NCBI RefSeq assembly: GCF_001976145.1
Contig: NZ_MOXD01000003.1
Coordinates: 186,001 to 250,000 of the forward strand
DNA length: 64,000 nt
Origin: Serratia oryzae
GTDB lineage: Bacteria > Pseudomonadota > Gammaproteobacteria > Enterobacterales > Enterobacteriaceae
Reading direction: 5' to 3'
The translations under genes and the position numbers were made by a program. The notes beneath the pieces were generated by a model. It saw only the letters and a program-made list of their open reading frames with translations. It was not told where the DNA came from and did no database searches. This document shows positions 37,341 to 46,562 of the stretch, piece after piece; the first letter of the stretch is position 1, and each line of letters starts with the position of its first letter.

Positions 37341-37694
37341 TTACTCCTTCTTTTTTAGTGTGTTCAGCCAGTTCGTGAATTCCCAGTCAGCAACCGGGAG
37401 CATCTCATCGTAAAAACGTTTTTCATTGCCCACCTTATTTCCGGCACAAAGCACAATGCCGGTACGGGTAGGGTCAAAAGCGAAAAACACCCGCATCGGA
37501 TCGCCCCGGTTTTGTATGCGCAACTCTTTCATGTTGCTGTAGCAGGAACCTTTGATCGTATCGGCATACGGTCTGGACAATCCCGGCCCCTTTTCCCGCA
37601 GCACCATCATCGCAGCAAGCACACTGGCCCGGTTGGTATCGTCAAGTGAAGTAAACCAGTGATCAAACGTATCCGTTGTTTTAATCGACCACAC
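37341..37694 (-). CDS. higB: HigB/Gp49-type toxin (RelE superfamily)
   Basis: The 117-residue protein has the phage-derived Gp49-like pattern: TFDHWFTSLDDTNRASVLAAM, GPGLSRPYADTIKGS, MKELRIQNRGDPMRVFFAFDP and GIVLCAGNK. RelE-superfamily toxins are ribosome-dependent mRNA endonucleases. The start is a GTG at 37694 behind an AAGGAGG site. The reading frame is intact. It lies in the scar between the integrase remnant and uhpA. Confidence 0.87.
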   Translation of the reverse strand: MWSIKTTDTFDHWFTSLDDTNRASVLAAMMVLREKGPGLSRPYADTIKGSCYSNMKELRIQNRGDPMRVFFAFDPTRTGIVLCAGNKVGNEKRFYDEMLPVADWEFTNWLNTLKKKE

Positions 37695-37708
37695 AAGACC
37701 TCCTTATC

Positions 37709-37737
37709 AATATAGGTTAAGTGCTATATAGGTGCAA
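37709..37737 (-). promoter_or_regulatory. Promoter and likely operator of higBA
   Basis: On the minus strand TTGCAC (37737-37732) and TATATT (37714-37709) are 17 bp apart, just before the higB ribosome site. A CTATATAG palindrome lies in the spacer and could bind HigA. Confidence 0.6.
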
Positions 37738-37740
37738 TGC

Positions 37741-38261
37741 TATAATTATCATGATGGCGCGTTGGTGAAAGGAATGCACCGACATAAGCAAGAAAGCGGA
37801 AGAGATGTTCCCGTTTCTCACTGTATGTGAGCAGAAGTTGCTGGCGTGCAGCGAACAGAGTCGCAAAACAGTCAGCACTGATGTGAAATTCAAACCTTAA
37901 CCGCAATGTGAGAGGGCTGTTTTCAAAGGCTTTGCCTATCAAGAGAGAGCATCAGAACATATCGGGTGCCTCTTTCAGGCCATGAAACGTGGGCGTTGTT
38001 GATGACAACATGGTGCAGGTGAAAGTTTACTGCGCCACAAAGTAGGCAAAGCAATGTGAGGAGATGCCCAATCATCACCAAATACGTTTTTTATTTGGCT
38101 CTCTTTTAGGACCACAGACGCGAGGCACCTCTGGGTTTCACCTGAACTTTCCCCCATTTCAAAGCCGAACTGTTAACTCTCTTCCATTTTACAGCGCGGG
38201 GGTTGCCCCCAGGATTTTTCCTGCGCATGATGCGGCAAACAACATAATTTGTTACAGGCTT
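37741..38261. other. Intergenic region between higBA and uhpA
   Basis: About 520 bp with no gene I can support. Reading frames of 60-72 codons exist on the minus strand but show no recognisable domain. It probably contains the right end of the decayed island and the uhpA promoter. I looked for a second copy of the tRNA-Asn 3' end as an attachment site and did not see one. Confidence 0.5.
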
Positions 38262-38891
38262 ATGATTAACGTAGCTCTGATCGATGACCACGTGGTGGTG
38301 CGTTCCGGATTTGTCCAATTACTGTCGCTAGAGAGCGATATTCGCATTATCGGGCAGTTCGACTCGGCGGCTGAGGCGTGGCCGCATCTGCTACACGATC
38401 CGATCGACGTGGCGGTGCTGGACATTGCCATGCCAAACGAAAGTGGCTTGAGTCTGTTACAGCGCTTGCGCCAACAGCGCCCGACGTTCCGCGCCATTAT
38501 TCTCAGCATTTATGACACCAATGCTTTTGTGCAGAGCGCTATCGATGCCGGGGCTGGCGGCTATCTCACCAAGCGCTGTGGGCCGCATGAGCTAGTGCAG
38601 GCGGTGCGCACCGTCAGCCATGGCGGGTTCTATCTGTGCGCCGATGCGCTGCGCGCCCTGCGCCACACGCCGCAACCACCGAAAGAACTGCAGGCGCTCA
38701 CGCCACGGGAAAAAGAAATCTTCGATTTACTGGTCAACGGCATGAGCGTTAAAACCATTGCTCAGCAGTTAACCTTGAGCCACAAAACAGTGCAGGTACA
38801 CCGCGCTAATATCCTCGGTAAACTACAGTGCAGCACAACCGTTGAGTTAGTGCACTTCGCCCTGCAGCATCAGTTGCTTACCGGGGGTTAA
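38262..38891 (+). CDS. uhpA: UhpA-type response regulator (LuxR/NarL family)
   Basis: The 209-residue protein begins MINVALIDDHVVVRSGFVQLL and has phosphoacceptor Asp54 (VAVLDIAMPNESGL), a Lys in GGYLTKRCGP, and a C-terminal LuxR-type helix-turn-helix (LTPREKEIFDLLVNGM, then LSHKTVQVHRANI). UhpA activates sugar-phosphate uptake genes. The ATG at 38262 aligns with the E. coli UhpA start; an upstream in-frame extension to 38064 has no ribosome site or homology. It lies three bases before uhpB. Confidence 0.93.
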   Translation: MINVALIDDHVVVRSGFVQLLSLESDIRIIGQFDSAAEAWPHLLHDPIDVAVLDIAMPNESGLSLLQRLRQQRPTFRAIILSIYDTNAFVQSAIDAGAGGYLTKRCGPHELVQAVRTVSHGGFYLCADALRALRHTPQPPKELQALTPREKEIFDLLVNGMSVKTIAQQLTLSHKTVQVHRANILGKLQCSTTVELVHFALQHQLLTGG

Positions 38892-38894
38892 CCG

Positions 38895-40436
38895 GTGCCG
38901 CTGATCCTGCGCCGCCTGGCGCTTTCCTTGTTCCTGGTGCTGTTTTTCTCTCTCAGTTGGCTGGCACTGTGGACCATCAGTTTGCATCTCACGCAAAACA
39001 GCCAGCAAGCCACGCTGCTTTTGCCCCAGGGGCTGCGGCTAGCGTTGTTAATCCTGCTGCCGCGCCGCTATTGGCCAGCGCTGTTGCTGGCAGAAGGGGC
39101 AATACTGCTGTGGCTGAATAACCAGCAGTTGTTGAATGCCCCCCTGATGCTGATTTTGCCATGCTTAAGCCTGCTGCCCGCCTGGTGTACTCAACGGCTT
39201 TGGTATCGTTATCACCACTACTGGCAACGGTTGTCGCTACTGCTGGCCGCTATCAGTGCTAACGCTTTACTGTATGGGCTGCTGGCTGGCCCTTGGATAA
39301 CCGCCCCGATCAGCCAGACACTGCTGACCTGTTTTACCGGTGGTGTACTGCTGGTGCCTTTTCTTTATCTGATTCATACCTATCTGAAACAGCAACTGGT
39401 TGCCACCATGCCAGCCCCTCATCCCCTCACTCCGCAGATTCGCACCTCGCTGTTACTGTGGTGTTCGCTGTTTTTCACGATTGGCATTTGCGTGCAGGTA
39501 GCCATCGCGCCAGAAATGGAGCGTCTGCTACTGATTTTCATCTTCCTGCCTAATGTGCTTATGGCCTACCTGTTCGGTTGGCAAGGCGGCGTCCTGGCAG
39601 CCCTGTTTGGCAGCATACTGATTACCCTCACCCGCCAAGCGGGTGGCGCTTTTCAGGATTCGCGTGAACTGGAGCTGTTCCTTTCCACCCAGGCGCTATT
39701 GGGGATTGGCTTGGGGATCGCCATCAGCCGCCAGCAGCAGTTGGCGCAAAAGCTACAGCGCTATCGCCAGCAGTTGGAACGGGAACTGGCAGCCAAACGG
39801 CATCTGATGGAGCGGCTCGTCGCAACCGAGGAAGAAACACGCAAGGGCATCGCCCGCGAATTGCATGATGAGATCGGCCAGAATATTACCGCCATACAGA
39901 TTCAGGCGATGCTGGTGAACCGCAGCGCCACCGCGCCGGCCACCCGCCTGGCCGCTGAACAGATCGATGCGCTTTCTCAGCGTATCCACCACACCACCCG
40001 CACGCTGTTACGGCAATTACGTCCGCCGGTCTTGGAGGAGATGGCGTTCGACAAAGCGCTAAGCCATCTGGCCAATGAGTTTGCCTTTGCCGAACAAGGG
40101 ATTGATTTTCACCTCGATTATCAATTACCCGTCCCCCCGAGCGATAAAACGCTGGTATCCACTCTCTATCGCGTGGCACAGGAGTCGCTCAATAACATCA
40201 GCAAACACGCCTGTGCCAGCCATGTCCGCCTGCGCCTGACCCAAAACGATCGGATGATCACCCTTGAGATCCGCGATAACGGCCAGGGTATGCCACCACA
40301 AGCCAGCAGTGGGTTTGGCCTGCTCGGAATTGAAGAACGGGTACACGCTCTCGGTGGGGATTGGCAACTTCAGCGCCGCAACGGCACCCGCGTAATTGTT
40401 AACTTCCCCACAAAATTGAACGAAACCCCGTCCTGA
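38895..40436 (+). CDS. uhpB: UhpB-type membrane sensor histidine kinase
   Basis: The 513-residue protein has eight or so N-terminal membrane segments (MASE1-like, residues about 5-290), a HisKA_3 dimerisation helix with phosphoacceptor His in ARELHDEIGQNITAIQ, and an ATPase domain with VAQESLNNISKHA and GQGMPPQASSGFGLLGIEERV. It phosphorylates UhpA in response to the UhpC sensor. The start is a GTG at 38895, overlapping no coding sequence but only three bases after uhpA. Confidence 0.93.
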   Translation: MPLILRRLALSLFLVLFFSLSWLALWTISLHLTQNSQQATLLLPQGLRLALLILLPRRYWPALLLAEGAILLWLNNQQLLNAPLMLILPCLSLLPAWCTQRLWYRYHHYWQRLSLLLAAISANALLYGLLAGPWITAPISQTLLTCFTGGVLLVPFLYLIHTYLKQQLVATMPAPHPLTPQIRTSLLLWCSLFFTIGICVQVAIAPEMERLLLIFIFLPNVLMAYLFGWQGGVLAALFGSILITLTRQAGGAFQDSRELELFLSTQALLGIGLGIAISRQQQLAQKLQRYRQQLERELAAKRHLMERLVATEEETRKGIARELHDEIGQNITAIQIQAMLVNRSATAPATRLAAEQIDALSQRIHHTTRTLLRQLRPPVLEEMAFDKALSHLANEFAFAEQGIDFHLDYQLPVPPSDKTLVSTLYRVAQESLNNISKHACASHVRLRLTQNDRMITLEIRDNGQGMPPQASSGFGLLGIEERVHALGGDWQLQRRNGTRVIVNFPTKLNETPS

Positions 40437-40524
40437 CTAGGAATAAGTCTTAGGCCTCTAAAACCTTATCTCATCCCTTTCTGTTATTCACTCTTTACAC
40501 TGCGTTCATTGTCCAGAGGAACCC

Positions 40525-41814
40525 ATGACATCGGCCACGTTAACTGCAGAACAAATCAGTGCCCGCTATCGCTACTGGCGGCCACGCCTGATGTTTTCGA
40601 TGATCGTCGGTTATGGCGCGTTTTACCTGACACGCAAAAGCGTCAGCTACGCCATGCCGGTGATGCAGCTTGAGCTGAATCTGGACAAAGGCGATATCGG
40701 CCTGTTGGGCACGCTGTTTTATCTGGCTTACGGTGGCTCGAAGTTTGTTTCCGGCATTGTCAGCGATCGCAGCCAGGTGCGTTGGTTTATGGGCGTGGGG
40801 CTGTTCATCACCGGGTTACTGAACATTCTGTTCGCCTTTTGTCATTCACTGACGGCGTTGTTGCTGGTGTGGACCTTGAACGGTTTCTTTCAAGGTTGGG
40901 GGTGGCCACCCTGTGCCAAATTGCTCACCAGTTGGTACTCACGTAACGAACGCGGGTTCTGGTGGGGAACCTGGAATACCTCGATCAGCCTGGGCGGTGC
41001 TGCGGTGCCGCTGCTGTCTGGCTTTATGGCCTCGCACTACGGCTGGCAATCGGCCCTGCTGCTGCCGGGTGTGATCGGCATGCTGATTGGCTTATGGCTG
41101 TGCTGGCAACTGTGTGGCAAACCGCAGCAACAAGGATTACCGAGCGTTGGCAGTTGGCGGCGCGATCCGCTGGAGCTTTGGCAAGAGCAAAGAAGCCCGC
41201 CAATGCCGATGCGGCAGATGCTGTATGACACCATTTTACGTAACCCGACCATCTGGTTGCTCGGTGTCTCTTACATCTTGGTGTACTTGATACGTATTGC
41301 GCTGAATGACTGGGGCAATATCTGGCTGGCAGAAAGCCATGGTGTGAACCTGATGAAGGCTAACGCCACCCTGTCGCTGTTTGAACTGGGTGGGTTATTT
41401 GGCGCTCTGTTTGCCGGTTGGGGTTCGGACCTGCTGTTTCGCGGCCTGCGAGCGCCGATGATCCTGCTGTTCTCTTGCGGATTGTTTCTGGCGATGACCG
41501 CCTTATGGCTGGCCCCGTTACACCACTACGGGTTGCTTTCAGTCTGTTTTTTCAGCCTTGGCTTCTTTGTGTTCGGGCCACAGATGCTGATTGGTTTGGC
41601 GGCTACGGAGCACTGCCATAAAAACGCAGCAGGCACAGTGACCGGTTTTCTCGGCTTGTTTGCCTATCTGGGCGCGGCGTTGGCCGGTTGGCCGCTCGCT
41701 CAGGTGTTACAACACTACGGCTGGTACGGCTTTTTTGCCGTGTTGGCGCTGGCCGCCACCTGCGTTGGCTTGCTGTTAATGCCGATGCTGATGGCCGGGC
41801 AAATGCGGCAATAA
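40525..41814 (+). CDS. uhpC: UhpC-type sugar-phosphate sensor (MFS, organophosphate:Pi family)
   Basis: The 429-residue inner-membrane protein has 12 predicted segments and matches UhpC: ARYRYWRPRLMFSMIVGYGAF, FYLTRKSVSYAMPV, YGGSKFVSGIVSDRSQVRWF, FFQGWGWPPCAKLLTSWYSR, FELGGLFGALFAGWGSDLLF and FFVFGPQMLIGLAATE. UhpC binds external glucose 6-phosphate and signals through UhpB. An AGAGGAA site precedes the ATG. E. coli follows uhpC with the transporter uhpT; here an ABC transporter follows instead, so this protein could also transport. Confidence 0.92.
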   Translation: MTSATLTAEQISARYRYWRPRLMFSMIVGYGAFYLTRKSVSYAMPVMQLELNLDKGDIGLLGTLFYLAYGGSKFVSGIVSDRSQVRWFMGVGLFITGLLNILFAFCHSLTALLLVWTLNGFFQGWGWPPCAKLLTSWYSRNERGFWWGTWNTSISLGGAAVPLLSGFMASHYGWQSALLLPGVIGMLIGLWLCWQLCGKPQQQGLPSVGSWRRDPLELWQEQRSPPMPMRQMLYDTILRNPTIWLLGVSYILVYLIRIALNDWGNIWLAESHGVNLMKANATLSLFELGGLFGALFAGWGSDLLFRGLRAPMILLFSCGLFLAMTALWLAPLHHYGLLSVCFFSLGFFVFGPQMLIGLAATEHCHKNAAGTVTGFLGLFAYLGAALAGWPLAQVLQHYGWYGFFAVLALAATCVGLLLMPMLMAGQMRQ

Positions 41815-41904
41815 CGGCCAAAAAGAGAGGCTCGTGAATTTATCCCACTCACGGGGAAGGAAACCAATAAGTTCGTTTTACCCTACAACAACAAAAAGGA
41901 CAGC

Positions 41905-42939
41905 ATGATGAAATTAACACCTTTGAACACCCTCTTGGCTACGACTCTGGCACTGGCTACGCTGGCAGGAAGCGCACAGGCCAAGGGGCGACTGGTGATC
42001 TATTGCAGCGCCACCAACGCCATGTGTGAAGAAGAAGCCAAAGCCTTCGGGGAAAAATACGACGTCAAAACCAGCTTTATCCGCAATGGTTCCGGCAGCA
42101 CGCTGGCCAAGCTGGAAGCGGAGAAAAAGAATCCACAGGCCGATGTCTGGTATGGCGGCACGCTGGATCCCCAATCGCAAGCGGGTGAAATGGACCTGCT
42201 CGAGGCTTACGCCTCACCTAATCTGGCACAAATCATGCCGCAGTTCCGCGATCCGGCCAAACGCAAAGGCAACTACTCTTCTGCGGTCTATATCGGCATC
42301 CTCGGCTTTGGCGTCAACAACGATCGCCTGAAAGAAAAGAATCTGCCGGTGCCCAAATGCTGGAAAGATTTGACCAACCCGATCTACAAAGGGGAGATCC
42401 AGATCGCCGATCCGCAAAGCTCCGGTACCGCTTACACCGCGCTGGCCACCTTTACTCAGCTATGGGGCGAAGAGGCGGCCTTTGAATACCTGAAGCAGCT
42501 TAACAAAAATATCTCTCAGTACACCAAATCCGGTATCGCTCCGGCTCGCAACGCCGCACGCGGTGAAATCGCCATCGGCATTGGCTTCCTGCATGACTAT
42601 TCGCTAGAACAGGAAAAAGGGGCTCCGTTGACGCTGGTTTCCCCTTGCGAAGGCTCCGGCTATGAAATTGGCGGTATCAGCATTATCAAGAATGCCCGCA
42701 ATATGGAAAACGCCAAGCTGTTCGTTGACTGGGCGCTATCTAAAGAAGCCCAAGAGCTGTCTTGGAAGAAAGGCCAGTCTTACCAGATTCTGACCAACAC
42801 CACGGCTGAAACCTCCCCCAACTCGCTGAAACTGGATCAGTTGAAACTGATCGATTACGACATGGATACCTACGGTGCCTCCGATATGCGTAAAAAGCTG
42901 ATTTCCAAGTGGGTGAGCGACGTGAAGATGGGCAACTAA
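41905..42939 (+). CDS. afuA: AfuA-type periplasmic sugar-phosphate binding protein
   Basis: The 344-residue precursor has a signal peptide cleaved after SAQA (residue 26) and a type II periplasmic binding fold: LVIYCSATNAMCEEEAKAFG, RNGSGSTLAKLEAEKKNPQAD, DVWYGGTLDPQ, and GIGFLHDYSLEQEKGAP. AfuA was long annotated as a ferric-iron binder, but work on the Actinobacillus protein showed it binds hexose 6-phosphates; the HD pair in FLHDY is where I recall sugar contacts. Proximity to UhpABC supports sugar phosphate. Two tandem ATG starts (41905, 41908) are possible. A hairpin follows. Confidence 0.85.
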   Translation: MMKLTPLNTLLATTLALATLAGSAQAKGRLVIYCSATNAMCEEEAKAFGEKYDVKTSFIRNGSGSTLAKLEAEKKNPQADVWYGGTLDPQSQAGEMDLLEAYASPNLAQIMPQFRDPAKRKGNYSSAVYIGILGFGVNNDRLKEKNLPVPKCWKDLTNPIYKGEIQIADPQSSGTAYTALATFTQLWGEEAAFEYLKQLNKNISQYTKSGIAPARNAARGEIAIGIGFLHDYSLEQEKGAPLTLVSPCEGSGYEIGGISIIKNARNMENAKLFVDWALSKEAQELSWKKGQSYQILTNTTAETSPNSLKLDQLKLIDYDMDTYGASDMRKKLISKWVSDVKMGN

Positions 42940-42956
42940 CCCAGTGCTACCCAGAT

Positions 42957-42980
42957 CGGGCGTGTTTATCTCCACGCCCG
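42957..42980 (+). other. Intercistronic hairpin between afuA and afuB
   Basis: CGGGCGTG pairs with CACGCCCG across an 8-nt loop without a T-run. Similar hairpins after binding-protein genes in ABC operons raise binding protein over permease levels. Confidence 0.65.
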
Positions 42981-43008
42981 TCCCATTTAGTTAATTCCGG
43001 GGAATATC

Positions 43009-45087
43009 ATGTCTGAAGCCATTACCCTGCGCGCCGCGCAGGGGCGGGATCCTATTTTCTACTGGCTGCTGCTGGCGCTGGCTGGCTTTGCCTTGCTGCC
43101 CTCATACAGCCTGGACTACGGGCTACTGGGAGCCTCTCGTGAAGAGCTGCTGGCCGCCTATGGATGGTCGCACAGCGGTGTGGCGCTGGTGTGGTTTGCC
43201 GCACCGCTGCTGCTGTTTTTGCGCCCGGCACTGGCCGCTGGCCGCGAACGACGTACCCGACACCTGTTTGACGCCGGTTACGCGCTGGCCTGCGCGGGGC
43301 TGGTGTTTATCACTGCCACCTTAACCGATACCGGTATGGGATTCGCAACCCTGCCCCTCCTGCTGGCGCTGGGCGCGGTGATCACCTTGGCACTTTCCAG
43401 GCTGGAATGGCTAGGGGGTGATCGCTTCGTGCTGGGATCATTGGTGGCGGTGATTGCGCTCATCACCCTGTTTATCATTTACCCCAGCATCGCCATTTTT
43501 ATTCCGATGTTCACCGATGATGCCGGTGCCTTCGCCCCGTTAGGATTTATGCAGGTTCTTGGGCAAGCGCATATTTTGCAGGTGATCTGGAACTCTTTCC
43601 TGCTTTCTGCCGCCGTTGGAATAGGTTGCACCTTCTTCGGTATGGTGCTGGCGATTTATACCACGCGCATTGCCCGCCGTTCAGCGCTGATTGGCCGCGT
43701 CTTTTCGATCCTGCCTATCGTCACGCCGCCCTTTGTCGTCGGGTTGGGCGTTACCCTGATGATGGGGCGCTCCGGCTACATTACCGAGTTTATGGTGACC
43801 TGGTTCGGGCTGACCAATACCAACTGGCTGTATGGTTTTACCGGTATCTGGCTGGCACAGGTGCTGGCCTTTACCCCGATGTCATTTATGATCCTCGACG
43901 GTGCCATCAAGACCATCCACCCTTCACTGGAGGAAGCGTCCTACACGCTGCGCGCCAACCGTTTTCAGACCTTCACGCAGGTCTTCCTGCCACTGTTGAA
44001 ACCAGCGCTGGCTAACTCGTTCCTGATCGTTATCGTCCAGTCGTTGGCCGACTTCAGCAACCCGTTAGTGTTGGGCGGCAACTTCGACGTACTGGCAACG
44101 CAGATCTACTTCTATATCACCGGCGCACAGTTGGATTATCAGGCCGCCAGTACCTTAGGGGTGATCTTACTGCTGTTCTCATTGCTGGTGTTCTGTGTGC
44201 AGTACATGTGGATCGGTAAACGCTCCTACGTGACCATTTCCGGCAAATCAAACCATGGTGATGTGCAGCCGCTGCCAACGCTGCTGGTGTGGGGCGTTTC
44301 ATTGATGCTGTACGTGTGGATCGCCTTTAACCTGTTGCTGTACGGCAGCATTTTTTACGGCAGCTTCACCGTCAACTGGGGGGTGGATTACACCCTGACG
44401 CTGGACAACTTCAGCAAGCTGTTCGGCCAAGGATTCAGCGATGGCGCATGGCCTTCTCTGCTGGATACCTTGTTGTATGCCGGGATTGCCGCTCCGATTA
44501 CTGCCATCTTCGGCCTGCTGATTGCCTACATCGTGGTGCGCCAGCAGTTCAGCGGTAAAAAGGTCATCGAGTTCAGCACCATGCTGTGCTTCGCGGTGCC
44601 GGGCACCGTCGCTGGGGTGTCCTACATTCTGGCGTTCAATAGTGCGCCGGTTTACCTGACGGGTACCGCAGCGATCGTGATTATCTCCATGGTGATGCGC
44701 AACGTGCCGGTAGGGATCCGTGCGGGTATCGCCGGTTTGGGGCAGTTGGACAAATCGCTGGATGAAGCTTCGCTCAGCCTGCGCGCCGGTTCACTGCGCA
44801 CCGTGCTGTATATCCTGCTGCCGCTGTTGCGCCCGGCGATCCTCTCGGCGTTGGTTTACAGCTTCGTGCGTGCCATGACCACCGTCAGCGCCATTATTTT
44901 CCTGGTTACGCCGGATACGCGCGTCGCCACCTCCTACATCCTTAACCGGGTTGAGGACGGTGAATATGGCGTGGCAATTGCCTATGGTTCGATTCTGATC
45001 GTCGTGATGCTGGCGATTATTTTCCTGTTTGATGCCCTGGTTGGGGAAGCGCGGGTGGCGCGTTCCAAAGCCCGGAATGCGGCCTGA
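43009..45087 (+). CDS. afuB: AfuB-type fused ABC permease
   Basis: The 692-residue inner-membrane protein contains two BPD_transp_1 permease domains in one chain, with EAA-loop motifs at EEASYTLRANRFQTFTQVFLP (about 305) and DEASLSLRAGSLRTVLYILLP (about 585). An extra hydrophobic N-terminal region of about 160 residues precedes them. The fused arrangement is standard for the FbpB/AfuB family. A GGGGAA ribosome site precedes the ATG. Confidence 0.93.
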   Translation: MSEAITLRAAQGRDPIFYWLLLALAGFALLPSYSLDYGLLGASREELLAAYGWSHSGVALVWFAAPLLLFLRPALAAGRERRTRHLFDAGYALACAGLVFITATLTDTGMGFATLPLLLALGAVITLALSRLEWLGGDRFVLGSLVAVIALITLFIIYPSIAIFIPMFTDDAGAFAPLGFMQVLGQAHILQVIWNSFLLSAAVGIGCTFFGMVLAIYTTRIARRSALIGRVFSILPIVTPPFVVGLGVTLMMGRSGYITEFMVTWFGLTNTNWLYGFTGIWLAQVLAFTPMSFMILDGAIKTIHPSLEEASYTLRANRFQTFTQVFLPLLKPALANSFLIVIVQSLADFSNPLVLGGNFDVLATQIYFYITGAQLDYQAASTLGVILLLFSLLVFCVQYMWIGKRSYVTISGKSNHGDVQPLPTLLVWGVSLMLYVWIAFNLLLYGSIFYGSFTVNWGVDYTLTLDNFSKLFGQGFSDGAWPSLLDTLLYAGIAAPITAIFGLLIAYIVVRQQFSGKKVIEFSTMLCFAVPGTVAGVSYILAFNSAPVYLTGTAAIVIISMVMRNVPVGIRAGIAGLGQLDKSLDEASLSLRAGSLRTVLYILLPLLRPAILSALVYSFVRAMTTVSAIIFLVTPDTRVATSYILNRVEDGEYGVAIAYGSILIVVMLAIIFLFDALVGEARVARSKARNAA

Positions 45088-45111
45088 GCGCGGCGCATAA
45101 GGATGAACAAC

Positions 45112-46170
45112 ATGTCTGACAATCAAGATAAAAAACCCTTTGTTGAACTGAGAAACGTCGCCAAACACTTTGGCAACAACACCGTGATTGGCGATTTGAG
45201 TCTGGCGATTCCACGCGGTGAAATGGTGACACTGCTTGGCCCTTCCGGCTGTGGCAAAACCACGGTATTACGCCTGGTTGCCGGGTTGGAAAAGCCCAGC
45301 AGCGGGCAGATCTTTATCGATGGCGAAGACGTGACCGAACGCTCTATCCAGCAGCGTGATATTTGTATGGTCTTCCAGTCCTACGCGCTGTTCCCACATA
45401 TGTCGCTGGGGGATAACATCGGTTACGGCTTGAAGATGCTCGGCCGGCCCAAGGCTGAGATCCGCGATCGGGTGCGTGAAGCACTCATGCTGGTCGATCT
45501 GGAAGGTTTTGAAGAACGCTATGTCGATCAGATCTCCGGCGGCCAGCAGCAGCGCGTTGCCCTGGCGCGAGCGCTGATCCTGAAACCCAAAGTCCTGCTG
45601 TTCGATGAGCCTTTGAGTAACCTTGATGCGAACCTGCGCCGTAGCATGCGCGAGAAAATCCGTGAGTTGCAGCAACAGTTCCATATCACCTCACTGTATG
45701 TCACGCACGATCAAAGCGAAGCCTTTGCCGTTTCAGACAGCGTGCTGGTGATGAACAAAGGGGAAATCATGCAGCTCGGGGCACCGCAAACGTTGTACCG
45801 CTACCCGGCATCGCGCTTTATGGCAAGTTTTATGGGTGATGCCAACATCTTCCCGGCCAAGGTCACCAGCAGCGGCGTTGAGATCTTCGGCTATCAGGTG
45901 CCACGCCCGCACGGTTTTGCCTCTGGATTGCAGCAATGTACGGTTGGCGTGCGTCCCGAGGCGATCACGCTCAGCCAACACGGCGAACCCAGCCAACGCT
46001 GCACCATCAGCAAAGTGGCCTATATGGGGCCGCAATACGAAGTGCTGGTGAATTGGCACGATCAGTCGCTGCTGTTACAGGTTAACGCCACCCAATTGCA
46101 ACCGGAACCGGGAGACAGTTATTACCTGCAAATCCATCCATTCGGCATGTTCATGTTAGCTGACGAGTAA
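45112..46170 (+). CDS. afuC: AfuC-type ABC transporter ATPase
   Basis: The 352-residue protein has Walker [10 protein letters not shown] near 43, Q-loop [11 protein letters not shown], signature [14 protein letters not shown], Walker [12 protein letters not shown], switch His in YVTHDQSEA, and a C-terminal TOBE-like domain ([12 protein letters not shown]). It energises import through AfuB. The ATG at 45112 is favoured over 45103, which overlaps the AAGGA ribosome site. A GC-rich hairpin lies eight bases downstream. Confidence 0.94.
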   Translation: MSDNQDKKPFVELRNVAKHFGNNTVIGDLSLAIPRGEMVTLLGPSGCGKTTVLRLVAGLEKPSSGQIFIDGEDVTERSIQQRDICMVFQSYALFPHMSLGDNIGYGLKMLGRPKAEIRDRVREALMLVDLEGFEERYVDQISGGQQQRVALARALILKPKVLLFDEPLSNLDANLRRSMREKIRELQQQFHITSLYVTHDQSEAFAVSDSVLVMNKGEIMQLGAPQTLYRYPASRFMASFMGDANIFPAKVTSSGVEIFGYQVPRPHGFASGLQQCTVGVRPEAITLSQHGEPSQRCTISKVAYMGPQYEVLVNWHDQSLLLQVNATQLQPEPGDSYYLQIHPFGMFMLADE

Positions 46171-46178
46171 CCTCCACT

Positions 46179-46202
46179 GCCCCCGTTGGATAACGCGGGG
46201 GC
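46179..46202 (+). terminator. GC-rich hairpin after afuC
   Basis: GCCCCCG pairs with CGGGGGC across a 10-nt loop, starting eight bases after the afuC stop. The following TTCGG is a weak T-run, so termination is likely but not certain. Confidence 0.6.
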
Positions 46203-46322
46203 TTCGGCACGCTGAATTCCGTTATCGTCAAGACTGACCTGCCCCTTGGGGCGCGGCACGCGCAGAAACAAATTCGTAAGAGCCGATGGCAACCTGTTTC
46301 CGAGTGAGCACCCTATAGAAAC

Positions 46323-46341
46323 ACTCATGATAATCATTATT
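46323..46341. promoter_or_regulatory. Fur-box-like site
   Basis: The 19-bp site matches the classic Fur consensus at 15 positions by my count, with 13 contiguous matches (TGATAATCATTAT). It lies about 220 bp before cybB with no other gene start nearby on either strand. Confidence 0.6.
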
Positions 46342-46423
46342 ACTTTCATCGGTAATATCATATTCCCCACGCGTTTTTTCAGAAAGTCATAGCAGCATAT
46401 TAATAATTATAAATCCCAAGCTG

Positions 46424-46440
46424 CTTAAGAACTCCTTAAG
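46424..46440 (+). promoter_or_regulatory. PmrA/BasR box upstream of cybB
   Basis: CTTAAG-N5-CTTAAG is a perfect direct-repeat PmrA (BasR) box. A second, weaker copy, CTTAAT-N5-CCTAAT, occurs at 46506-46522, nearer to the cybB start and to a TAAATAG-type -10 region. PmrA responds to ferric iron through PmrB. Confidence 0.6.
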
Positions 46441-46562
46441 AAGACAGAGTTAGACTCACAGAACTGAAATTACAAATAAGGGTTACAGGAAGTCATACAG
46501 TTCCCCTTAATGTTAACCTAATCTAAATAGTGTAAATTTGGCTACCACACATCAGAGAGGTC

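Noticed and set aside
37724..37942. 72-codon minus-strand frame upstream of higB
   Set aside because: It overlaps the higBA promoter, has no ribosome site and no known domain.
41905..46170. Naming the ABC transporter as a ferric-iron (FbpABC) system
   Set aside because: The uhpABC context and the AfuA-type HD motif favour sugar phosphates; the tandem-Tyr iron site of FbpA is not evident.
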